From: JAAZBA01 sp964461815
GTDB taxonomy: Bacteria; Bacillota; Clostridia; Oscillospirales; QAMX01
Length of the DNA: 64,000 nucleotides
Assembly: GCA_964461815.1 (NCBI GenBank)
Contig: CAYWVF010000003.1
Coordinates: 62,001 to 126,000 of the forward strand
Direction: 5' to 3'
In this document: positions 7,894 to 15,326 of the stretch, one piece after another
Layout: each line of letters begins with the position of its first letter
Position numbering within the stretch: position 1 is the first letter of the stretch
The notes under the pieces: generated by a model
Seen by the model: the letters and a program-made list of their open reading frames with translations, nothing else
Database searches by the model: none
Told to the model about the DNA's origin: nothing
Made by a program: the position numbers and the translations under genes

Positions 7894-9345
7894 TTAGACT
7901 ACATATGTGGAAGCAGATGTATCACCGCCGTGACCTGTCCAGTTTGTGTGGAAGAACTGTCCTCTGGGATGATCGATACGTTCATATGTGTGTGCACCGA
8001 AGTAGTCTCTCTGTGCCTGAAGGAGATTAGCAGGTAATTTCTCACAACGATAGCCATCGTAGTAACCGAGAGCTGTCGTAAATGCAGGTGCAGGAATACC
8101 GTTCATGATAGCGGCAGCACAAACTCTGCGCCAGCCTGCCTGAGCGTTGTCGATAGTTTCCTTGAAGTACGGATCAAGGAGCAGGTTTGTGAGCTCGGGA
8201 TTATTATCAAATGCTTCCTTGATTTTACCGAGGAATACGCTTCTGATGATACAACCGCCACGCCACATAAGAGCGATACCGCCGTAGTTGAGATTCCAAC
8301 CATATGTTTTTGCAGCAGCACGCATAAGTGTGTAGCCCTGTGCATATGATACGATCTTGGAAGCGAAAAGTGCTTTGCGGATATCATCGATAAATGCAGC
8401 CTTGTCGCCTTCAAACTTCGGAGTCGGACCTGTGAGAACCTTGGAAGCAGCTACACGCTCTTCCTTAATTGCTGAGAGGCAACGGGAGAATACAGCCTCA
8501 CCGATAAGTGTAAGCGGTACACCTTCATCAAGAGCTGCAATGCCTGTCCATTTACCTGTACCCTTTTGTCCTGCTGTGTCAAGGATCTTGTCAACGATAG
8601 GAGCACCGTCTTCATCCTTGTAAGCAAGGATATCGCGTGTGATCTCAATAAGATAGCTGTCGAGCTCAACTTTATTCCACTCTTTGAATACTTCATGCAT
8701 TTCATCGGCAGACATTCCAAGATAATCACGCATGAGCTGATAAGCTTCGCAGATAAGCTGCATATCGCCGTATTCAATACCATTGTGAACCATTTTTACA
8801 AAATGACCTGCACCGTCTTCGCCGACCCAGTCGCAGCACGGAGAACCGTCCTCGACCTTAGCACATATAGCCTGGAAAATAGGCTTAACGTGCTGCCAAG
8901 CTGCGGGAGATCCGCCCGGCATCATGCTCGGTCCCTTGAGAGCACCCTCTTCACCGCCGGAAACACCTGTGCCGATGTAGAGAAGACCTTTGCTTTCAAC
9001 ATACTTTGTACGTCTGATCGTGTCGGGAAAGTGCGAGTTACCGCCGTCGATTATAATGTCACCTTCTTCGAGGTGGGGGATGATCTGCTCAATAAAAGCA
9101 TCGACAGGAGCACCTGCCTTGACCATCATCATGACCTTACGCGGCTTTTCAAGATTAGCACAAAGCTCTTCTATAGAATATGTGCCTATTATATTTTTGC
9201 CCTTTGCACGGCCGTTAACGAAATTTGTGACTTTTTCGGCTGTACGATTGTATACAGCTACTGTGAAGCCCTTGCTTTCCATATTCATAACAAGGTTTTC
9301 ACCCATAACAGCAAGACCAATAAGACCGATATCAGCTTTTTTCAT
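7894..9345 (-). CDS. gnd: 6-phosphogluconate dehydrogenase, decarboxylating
   Basis: Oxidative decarboxylation of 6-phosphogluconate to ribulose-5-phosphate. 483 residues, the long (Gnd/GND1) form. It starts with a Rossmann GLAVMGENLVMN motif; GVSGGEEGA binds substrate near residue 130 and MVHNGIEYGDMQ carries the catalytic Lys-x-x-His-Asn near residue 185. Its C-terminus has FHTNWTGHGG. AAGGAGAT lies 7-8 nt before the ATG. It is second in the kdgK-gnd-larA-nagB operon, 35 nt after kdgK. No zwf or pgl accompanies it, so here it probably handles 6-phosphogluconate from sugar acids rather than from glucose-6-P. Confidence 0.95.
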   Translation of the reverse strand: MKKADIGLIGLAVMGENLVMNMESKGFTVAVYNRTAEKVTNFVNGRAKGKNIIGTYSIEELCANLEKPRKVMMMVKAGAPVDAFIEQIIPHLEEGDIIIDGGNSHFPDTIRRTKYVESKGLLYIGTGVSGGEEGALKGPSMMPGGSPAAWQHVKPIFQAICAKVEDGSPCCDWVGEDGAGHFVKMVHNGIEYGDMQLICEAYQLMRDYLGMSADEMHEVFKEWNKVELDSYLIEITRDILAYKDEDGAPIVDKILDTAGQKGTGKWTGIAALDEGVPLTLIGEAVFSRCLSAIKEERVAASKVLTGPTPKFEGDKAAFIDDIRKALFASKIVSYAQGYTLMRAAAKTYGWNLNYGGIALMWRGGCIIRSVFLGKIKEAFDNNPELTNLLLDPYFKETIDNAQAGWRRVCAAAIMNGIPAPAFTTALGYYDGYRCEKLPANLLQAQRDYFGAHTYERIDHPRGQFFHTNWTGHGGDTSASTYVV

Positions 9346-9380
9346 TTGTTATATCTCCTTAGTTATTATTTATAACAGAT

Positions 9381-10457
9381 TTATCTCTTTACGCGAGCGT
9401 TGCCCTTCCAAATATCCCAGACCTGATCTTCGTCGGCAGGTGTGCCGTAATCGTAGAGGGAGGTAACGGCGAGAACGCCTGTTGCCCAACCGAAGTGGAG
9501 ACAATCCTCGTATGAGAAATTCCTGAGAAGACCATAGAGAAGACCGGAAACAAAGCCGTCGCCGCCACCGATACGATCAAGTACAGGGATCGGACGCGGT
9601 TCTTCAACGCTCCACTTACCATCAGCCCAAAGAATAGCACCCCAGAGATGCTCATTTGCGGAGATTACCTGACGAAGCGTTGTTGCAAATACCTGTGCAT
9701 TTGGATATGCCTTGCGAACTTCCTCGATCATGCCCTTGAAGCCGTCGATCTTAGAGGACAGATCCTTGCCACCTGCTTCAGGACCCTTAATGCCGAGACA
9801 GAGCTGGAAGTCTTCCTCGTTACCTATAAGGATATCGGCAACAGATGCGATTTCAGAGAATATCTCGTGCAGCTCCTGCTCACGATCTTTCCAGAAAGAA
9901 GCACGGAAGTTAAGGTCGAAAGAAATGCGTGTGCCGTATTTCTTTGCTGCACGTGCAAGCTCGAGGCAGAATATACTTGTCTCATGAGAGAGTGCGCCTA
10001 CAAGACCGGAAAGATGCAGGATCTGAACACCCTCTTCGCCGAAAATACGGTCGAGGTCAAAGTCGTTGATATTAAGTGTAAGACCGACTTCGCCTGCACG
10101 GTCATTCCATACACGAGGTCCGCGCATACCGAAACCAGAATCTGCAATATTAAACTGATGACGGTAGCCCCAAGGCCCGCCCTGAGGAACTTCTTTTCCC
10201 TCATAATCGATTCCACGGAAACGAAGCTGATTTTTAATAAACTGAGCAATCGGGCTGTCTTTTACAAAAGCAGTAAGAACCTTTGTTTTCATACCGAGAG
10301 ATGCAGCAACATTGAGTACATTGGATTCGGCACTTGTTGCCTGAAGCAGATATGAGTCACTTGTATGAACAGGTGCTCTGTCGGATGGTGTAATGCGAAC
10401 GCCCATTGATGTGGGAACAACGATCGCATATTTGCAATTTTCTTTAAATGTAAGCAT
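9381..10457 (-). CDS. kdgK: PfkB-family sugar (acid) kinase, 2-keto-3-deoxygluconate kinase-like
   Basis: 358 residues using the ATG at 10455-10457, chosen because GGAGG lies 8 nt upstream; longer in-frame starts at 10673 read through the promoter. PfkB signature 2, with the catalytic base, is DRIGGGDGFVSG near residue 300, and substrate-lid beta strands are at the N-terminus. Resemblance is to KdgK/IolC-type kinases. With gnd and the larA homologue downstream, the substrate could be a hexonate (gluconate-type) as well as 2-keto-3-deoxygluconate. It is the first gene of the operon and directly follows the operator-like palindrome. Confidence 0.75.
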   Translation of the reverse strand: MLTFKENCKYAIVVPTSMGVRITPSDRAPVHTSDSYLLQATSAESNVLNVAASLGMKTKVLTAFVKDSPIAQFIKNQLRFRGIDYEGKEVPQGGPWGYRHQFNIADSGFGMRGPRVWNDRAGEVGLTLNINDFDLDRIFGEEGVQILHLSGLVGALSHETSIFCLELARAAKKYGTRISFDLNFRASFWKDREQELHEIFSEIASVADILIGNEEDFQLCLGIKGPEAGGKDLSSKIDGFKGMIEEVRKAYPNAQVFATTLRQVISANEHLWGAILWADGKWSVEEPRPIPVLDRIGGGDGFVSGLLYGLLRNFSYEDCLHFGWATGVLAVTSLYDYGTPADEDQVWDIWKGNARVKR

Positions 10458-10571
10458 AGGAGATTCCTCCGATATATAAAAATTTTTTTGGCTTGCCGCC
10501 TGATCGAAGCAGGAATATGATAGGATTTTTTTGCAACCAATAGGAACATTTTCATATAAAATGTTATATAT

Positions 10572-10633
10572 GGTTGCAAAAGCAACCTTATTTCCGCAAT
10601 TTACATTATACCTTAATATCTTCCGTATGTCAA
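10572..10633 (-). promoter_or_regulatory. Consensus promoter plus operator-like palindrome for the kdgK-gnd-larA-nagB operon
   Basis: On the minus strand, TTGACA (10628-10633), a 17-nt spacer and TATAAT (10605-10610): a perfect sigma-A promoter. The palindrome GGTTGC-N4-GCAACC (10572-10587) begins about 10 nt after the predicted start of transcription. A half-site TTGCAACC recurs at 10531-10538. A perfect promoter with a palindrome at +10 to +26 is the classic arrangement of repressor control. The 5' leader is about 140 nt. Confidence 0.72.
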
Positions 10634-10740
10634 TAGAAGTATTCTCTGATATACTTAGCTTTTTTCTTTGCATTTTGCTTTAAGATTAAAAGTAATATCT
10701 TATTTTTCTGATTTATTGATTACTTTGTTTGTTTTGATAA

Positions 10741-10769
10741 TTTACATTTTGCAGATAAAGTGGTACAAT
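10741..10769 (+). promoter_or_regulatory. Predicted promoter for purC
   Basis: TTTACA (10741-10746), a 17-nt spacer ending TGG, and TACAAT (10764-10769), an extended -10. It gives a leader of about 30 nt. Confidence 0.7.
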
Positions 10770-10805
10770 ATATTCATAGTGCTGATATCTAGAAAAAGGA
10801 AAGGT

Positions 10806-11678
10806 ATGGTATACAAAATGACGATCGAGAATAAGAAGATTGCCAGCGGTAAGGTTAGAGAAATATATGACGCAGGAGATGACAGATTGATCCTGGTCAC
10901 AACAGACAGAATAAGTGCGTTTGACGTAATCATGCCTACACCTGTTAAGGATAAGGGCAAGATGCTCAATGCTTTGTCTGTATTCTGGTTTGAATTTACA
11001 AAGGGTATCATCCCGAATCATCTTATTACAACGGATGTTTCTGAATTTCCCGCTCCGTTTTGTGATATGAAGGAGCTTGAGGGACGTGCAATGCTTGTAA
11101 AGAAGCTGCGTATGCTTCCGATCGAATGTATTGTTCGCGGCTATATAACAGGCTCCGGATGGTCTAATTATAAAAAGGACGGAACAGTTTGCGGAATTAA
11201 GCTCCCGGCAGGACTTAAGGAGTCCGAAAAGCTTGCAGAGCCTATATTTACACCGTCTACAAAAGCAGAAGAGGGACATGATATAAATATATCCTTCGAT
11301 GAGATGGTAAATCTTATCGGCGAAGACCTTGCAGCAAAGGTCAGTGCAAAGACGATAGAAATATACAAAAAATGTGCGGATTATGCACTTTCCAAGGGTA
11401 TCATTATCGCAGATACAAAGCTTGAGTTTGGTCTTGACGAATTTGATAATCTTGTTCTGGGTGACGAAGTCCTTACACCGGACTCATCACGCTTCTGGGC
11501 TCTTGATGATTATGAGCCGGGAAGATCTCAGAAGAGCTTTGATAAGCAGTACCTCCGTGACTGGCTTATAGAAAATAAGCTTAACGGAGTAACACCTGCT
11601 CCCGAGCTTCCTGAGCATGTTGTTGAAGGTACGATAGCAAAATATCGTGAAGCCTGCGAAAGACTTATTACAAAGTAA
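10806..11678 (+). CDS. purC: Phosphoribosylaminoimidazole-succinocarboxamide synthase (SAICAR synthetase)
   Basis: ATP-dependent ligation of aspartate to CAIR in purine synthesis. About 290 residues from the ATG at 10806 (AAAAAGGA just upstream); ATG 10818 is an alternative. Family motifs: GKVREIYD, the TTDRISAFDV segment, PIECIVRGYITGSGW, ADTKLEFG and EVLTPDSSRFW. The long form (about 290 aa) with this C-terminus resembles the yeast/Clostridia type rather than the short 240-residue E. coli type. It is a single-gene unit ended by the hairpin at 11694-11744. purL lies elsewhere in the window at 24-27.7 kb. Confidence 0.95.
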   Translation: MVYKMTIENKKIASGKVREIYDAGDDRLILVTTDRISAFDVIMPTPVKDKGKMLNALSVFWFEFTKGIIPNHLITTDVSEFPAPFCDMKELEGRAMLVKKLRMLPIECIVRGYITGSGWSNYKKDGTVCGIKLPAGLKESEKLAEPIFTPSTKAEEGHDINISFDEMVNLIGEDLAAKVSAKTIEIYKKCADYALSKGIIIADTKLEFGLDEFDNLVLGDEVLTPDSSRFWALDDYEPGRSQKSFDKQYLRDWLIENKLNGVTPAPELPEHVVEGTIAKYREACERLITK

Positions 11679-11693
11679 TTTTATTTATCAATG

Positions 11694-11744
11694 AAAACAG
11701 CTCTTAATTATCTGATATTATCATCGATAATTAAGAGCTGTTTT
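11694..11744. terminator. Bidirectional terminator between purC and gdhA
   Basis: Perfect 18-bp inverted repeat (11694-11711 with 11727-11744) with A-runs and T-runs at the stem base on either strand. The two flanking genes converge on it. Confidence 0.92.
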
Positions 11745-11758
11745 ATACTATATTTTAT

Positions 11759-13108
11759 TTAATAAGTAACACCGTAAGCGATCATTGCATCGGCGACCTT
11801 GAGGAAACCGGCAATATTTGCACCTGCTACAAGATTTCCCTCCATACCGTATTCGGCGGCGGTATCATATGAACGATTATAGATATTTATCATAATATCA
11901 CGAAGCTTTGCATCTACCTCTTCAAATGTCCATCCCATACGTATGCTGTTCTGACTCATTTCAAGTCCGGAGGTAGCAACACCACCAGCATTTGCAGCCT
12001 TAGCCGGACCAAACAGGATACCGTTTGTCATAAATGCCTTTATTGCTTCAGGTGTACATGGCATGTTAGCACCCTCTGCAACTGCCTTACAGCCGTTCTT
12101 GATCAGATGCCATGCAGCTTCTTCGTCTATTTCATTCTGCGTAGCACACGGAAGAGCTATATCACAGGGGATCGTCCAGATATCGTGGAAGTTTGCATGA
12201 TATTCGCTTCCAGGTACTATATCGACATATTCTTTTATTCTGCCACGATGCTTTTCTTTTATATCACGAACCACATCAAGATTTATTCCGTTTTTATCGT
12301 AAATATATCCACCTGAATCACTCATTGCAACAACCTTTGCACCAAGCTGTGTAGCTTTCTGGTTTGCGTATGTTGCAACATTTCCCGAACCGGATATGAC
12401 GACCGTCTTTCCTTCAAAAGAGTTACCTGCCTTCTTTAGCATCTCCTCTGTAAAGTAGCACAAGCCATAGCCTGTTGCTTCTGTTCTTACAAGAGAACCG
12501 CCGTATGTTGTACCTTTACCAGTGAGAACACCTGTGACCTCGTTGCGAAGTCTCTTGTAGTGTCCGTACATAAAGCCGATCTCTCGACTGCCTACACCTA
12601 TATCGCCTGCCGGAACATCGGTATCTGCGCCGATATGCTTTGAAAGCTCAGTCATAAAGCTCTGACAAAAACGCATGACTTCACCGTCTGATTTGCCCTT
12701 GGGATCAAAATCGGCACCGCCTTTAGCACCACCGAGCGGAAGACCTGTAAGTGAATTTTTAAATATCTGTTCAAATCCGAGAAATTTCAAAATAGATGCA
12801 TTGACCGACGGATGGAATCGTAAGCCACCCTTGTACGGCCCGATCGCAGAGTTAAACTGAACTCTCATGCCGCGGTTGACACGTACCTTACCTTCATCAT
12901 CGACCCATGAAACACGGAACTGGATCGTTCTTTCGGGTTCGACTATTCTGTCGATAACTCCGCTGTCCTTTATATCAGGTCTTGCACTCATAACGGGATC
13001 GAGCGAACATAGGACTTCTTTGACAGCCTGATGAAATTCTACCTCTCCTGCGTTCCTACGGCATACATCTGCGTAGACATTGCGTAAATAGTTGTTTGTT
13101 ATATCCAT
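11759..13108 (-). CDS. gdhA: NADP-specific glutamate dehydrogenase
   Basis: Ammonia assimilation: 2-oxoglutarate + NH4+ + NADPH to glutamate. 449 residues, the hexameric bacterial type. GGLRFHPSV, PLGGAKGGADFDPKGKSD (catalytic lysine) and PAGDIGVG are intact, followed by the nucleotide-binding ISGSGNVATYA. The gene has a long leader (about 240 nt), and its Shine-Dalgarno is 30 nt from the ATG with a hairpin in between (separate entry). It is monocistronic, with its own promoter and a large palindrome upstream. Confidence 0.95.
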   Translation of the reverse strand: MDITNNYLRNVYADVCRRNAGEVEFHQAVKEVLCSLDPVMSARPDIKDSGVIDRIVEPERTIQFRVSWVDDEGKVRVNRGMRVQFNSAIGPYKGGLRFHPSVNASILKFLGFEQIFKNSLTGLPLGGAKGGADFDPKGKSDGEVMRFCQSFMTELSKHIGADTDVPAGDIGVGSREIGFMYGHYKRLRNEVTGVLTGKGTTYGGSLVRTEATGYGLCYFTEEMLKKAGNSFEGKTVVISGSGNVATYANQKATQLGAKVVAMSDSGGYIYDKNGINLDVVRDIKEKHRGRIKEYVDIVPGSEYHANFHDIWTIPCDIALPCATQNEIDEEAAWHLIKNGCKAVAEGANMPCTPEAIKAFMTNGILFGPAKAANAGGVATSGLEMSQNSIRMGWTFEEVDAKLRDIMINIYNRSYDTAAEYGMEGNLVAGANIAGFLKVADAMIAYGVTY

Positions 13109-13145
13109 TCTACATTTGCTTCGGGCACGATCCGAAGCCCTCCTT
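13109..13145 (-). promoter_or_regulatory. gdhA translation-initiation region: Shine-Dalgarno, hairpin, short upstream ORF
   Basis: AAGGAGGG (13138-13145, core 13139-13143) is 30 nt from the gdhA ATG, far too distant in linear form. Between them is a perfect 7-bp stem (13118-13124 with 13132-13138, 7-nt loop); folding it leaves 9 nt, an ideal spacing. Alternatively the site serves a 9-codon GTG-started ORF (13099-13128, product MPEANVEWI) that overlaps the gdhA start. Either way initiation is not of the simple kind. Confidence 0.6.
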
Positions 13146-13249
13146 CTGATATATTTGATATGAGACCGATCGAAACAATATGCTCGACAGAAACATATAC
13201 CATCAATATTTTATATGGCGAAATTTACAATCGTGTTTTTGCAAGGTTA

Positions 13250-13350
13250 TTTTTAAAAAGTTTCAAAAATATGATAGAACGACGAAATAATGCCTATATG
13301 CACAAACACTGCATAAACATGCGGCATTTGCTTATATATTGAGATTACAC
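13250..13350 (-). promoter_or_regulatory. Possible structured segment in the gdhA 5' leader
   Basis: Near the 5' end of the predicted gdhA transcript, minus-strand AATGCC and GGCATT can close a stem around a smaller GCAT/ATGC hairpin. No known riboswitch core was recognised. The remaining leader is AT-rich. This is a weak call based on hand pairing. Confidence 0.25.
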
Positions 13351-13355
13351 TGTAT

Positions 13356-13409
13356 AATATATACTACATCAAACGGAATGTCAATAGTTTTTTTGAAAAA
13401 AACTATTGA
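13356..13409 (-). promoter_or_regulatory. gdhA promoter with a 29-bp palindrome over and upstream of the -35
   Basis: On the minus strand, TTGACA (13379-13384), a 17-nt spacer and TATATT (13356-13361). A perfect inverted repeat, 14 bp each arm with a single central base (13381-13409), abuts and overlaps the -35. Its centre is seven T then G then seven A. It may be a regulator site or a bent-DNA upstream element. Confidence 0.6.
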
Positions 13410-13564
13410 TTTATGCAATAAAAAATCTGAAACAAATCATTTTGTGAATTTTTGATATTTGATGCAAAATTTTATATGGCAATTTTATATAATACGCAGA
13501 CGGTTAAAATTGCAGAGAATTTATTTTTTGCATGTATAAATTCATAAAGATTTCCTACTGCTGC

Positions 13565-13593
13565 TTGATATTTTCCCATAAGTATGATAGACT
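13565..13593 (+). promoter_or_regulatory. Possible promoter for the MATE-DUF2752-GH3 run
   Basis: TTGATA (13565-13570), 17-nt spacer ending TGA, and TAGACT (13588-13593), an extended but imperfect -10. The region from 13410 to 13560 is AT-rich, and I see nothing else in it. Confidence 0.45.
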
Positions 13594-13624
13594 AGCATAT
13601 ATAATATTTTTTATAGGAGGATTT

Positions 13625-14986
13625 ATGTTTTCGTATCTTAAAAGGGGAAGAGATTTTTATAAAATGCTAGTCAGCTTAGCTGTACCTATAATATTGCAAA
13701 ACCTCATCAATGCATCACTCGGGCTGTGCGATACTTTTATGCTCGGAATAATCGGTGAAAATGAAATTGCGGCTGTAACGATAGCGAACACTCCGTTTAA
13801 TGTTATAACTATGTTTACATATGGCTTTTGCAGTGGCGGCAGTGTTCTGATAAGTCAATACTGGGGCAAGAAGGATACAAGGACGATCAGTCGTGTCATA
13901 GGTATCTCGTATATGGTTGGCTTCGGCTTTACTGTGTTCTTTGCGCTGCTGATAATGTTGTTCCCGGAGCAGATCATACATTTTTATACAAAGGACCCGG
14001 CACTTATAGAACCTGCAAAAACCTATATGAGGATCGTTGCAATAGCTCATGTGCTCAATGTATTCCCGTTAGTCTACGTAAGCGCACACAGATGTATGGA
14101 AAATCCAAAGCTCGGTACTTATATTTTTTCCATAAGCATGACAGTTAATACAATACTGAACTGGATATTGATATTCGGTAAGTTTGGTGCACCGGAGCTT
14201 GGGGTGGCTGGAGCTGCTATAGCTACTGTAATATCGAGAGTAGTTGAAAATCTGATTGCTTTTTTACATGTTGCATTCAATAAGAGATTCCGTATTGATT
14301 TCAAGCTGTTTTTCAAACCGGGAAAAATCATTACAAAGGATTTCTTCAAATACGGAACTCCCGTTGTATTCAATGAAGGCATATGGGGTCTTGGCGTTGC
14401 GATGTTACCGGCTATCTACGGAAATATAAGTACAGCTATGCTAGCTGCAACGACCGTATCGTCAAATATAGAGCGTATTCTGCAATGCATAATCGTAGGA
14501 CTGGCGAATACCTCGGCAATAATTATAGGAAAGCATATAGGAGCCGGCGGCAGCGAGACTGTATATGAGCTTGGAAAAGCACTTAACACACTTTCGATAT
14601 TCGTAGGATGTGTGATCGCTGTCGGTATGATATGCTTTATCCCGTTGATACCGATAGTGTTTAATCTTTCGGATGAAACGCTCAAGATATCATATGTTGC
14701 CGTATTTATGTTTGCTTTGGGTAATCCGATGAAATGCTATAATTTCACAAATATTGTCGGAGTGCTGCGCGCAGGAGGCGATGTAAAAGCCGGACTTGTA
14801 ATAGACAGTATGTGTCTGTGGTGCGTAGCCATTCCTCTTGCGGCAATAGCCGGACTTGTTCTTCATTTACAGCCTGTATTTGTGTTCTTGTGTGTAATAT
14901 CTGAGGATATAGTTAAATCGGTAGTCGGTGAGATCAGATTCAGGCAGAAAAAATGGATAAGAAATCTAACAAAAGAGATATCGTAA
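13625..14986 (+). CDS. MATE-family multidrug/metabolite efflux transporter
   Basis: Cation-coupled efflux protein of about 453 residues from the ATG at 13625 (AGGAGG 4 nt upstream); the longer in-frame start at 13532 lies in the promoter region and is not used here. About 12 hydrophobic segments. The N-terminal LAVPIILQNLINASLGLCDTFMLG and the QYWGKKD segment are typical of MATE/DinF proteins. The substrate is unknown. The 3' end overlaps the DUF2752 gene, suggesting coexpression. Confidence 0.9.
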   Translation: MFSYLKRGRDFYKMLVSLAVPIILQNLINASLGLCDTFMLGIIGENEIAAVTIANTPFNVITMFTYGFCSGGSVLISQYWGKKDTRTISRVIGISYMVGFGFTVFFALLIMLFPEQIIHFYTKDPALIEPAKTYMRIVAIAHVLNVFPLVYVSAHRCMENPKLGTYIFSISMTVNTILNWILIFGKFGAPELGVAGAAIATVISRVVENLIAFLHVAFNKRFRIDFKLFFKPGKIITKDFFKYGTPVVFNEGIWGLGVAMLPAIYGNISTAMLAATTVSSNIERILQCIIVGLANTSAIIIGKHIGAGGSETVYELGKALNTLSIFVGCVIAVGMICFIPLIPIVFNLSDETLKISYVAVFMFALGNPMKCYNFTNIVGVLRAGGDVKAGLVIDSMCLWCVAIPLAAIAGLVLHLQPVFVFLCVISEDIVKSVVGEIRFRQKKWIRNLTKEIS

Positions 14987-15324
14987 AAAATTTGATGTAC
15001 ATACGGCTGGTGGTATATGTCATTTTTGCGACAGTTCTTTTGATCATCCCACTGGAAATAACGGAAAGCGGATCTATATGCCTTATATACAGATTGACAG
15101 GTTTTAAGTGCATAACCTGTGGAATGACAAGAGCTTTTGCAAATGCACTCAGATTTGATTTTGTACGTGCGATATCGTATAATAAGCTTATTTTGCTCTT
15201 CTATCCGACATATATTGTTCTTTTTGTAAATGACTTATACGTATTCATAAAGAGATTATTCGGATTCAGATGCAAAAGTATTACAGAATGGATGCTTCAT
15301 AAAATATTCTATATTGAGGTGTAA
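14953..15324 (+). CDS. DUF2752 small membrane protein
   Basis: Up to 123 residues with two or three membrane segments and the DUF2752 signature GFKCITCGMTRAFANALRFDF, a C-x-x-C-G-x-T-R-A motif before a membrane helix. Function is unknown. The ATG at 14953 gives a 34-bp overlap with the MATE gene; the ATG at 14995 is an alternative. Neither has a strong ribosome site. It ends 2 nt before the GH3 start, so the three genes probably form one transcript. Confidence 0.75.
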   Translation: MDKKSNKRDIVKNLMYIRLVVYVIFATVLLIIPLEITESGSICLIYRLTGFKCITCGMTRAFANALRFDFVRAISYNKLILLFYPTYIVLFVNDLYVFIKRLFGFRCKSITEWMLHKIFYIEV

Positions 15325-15326
15325 GG

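Noticed and set aside
8566..9375. 269-codon plus-strand open frame
   Set aside because: Shadow of gnd on the other strand; no family resemblance.
10458..10673. N-terminal 72-codon extension of the PfkB kinase
   Set aside because: It crosses the -10, the palindrome and the leader. The internal ATG at 10457 has an ideal ribosome site and a normal kinase N-terminus.
13532..13624. 31-codon extension of the MATE protein
   Set aside because: Overlaps the predicted promoter; ATG 13625 has AGGAGG and the family's normal start.
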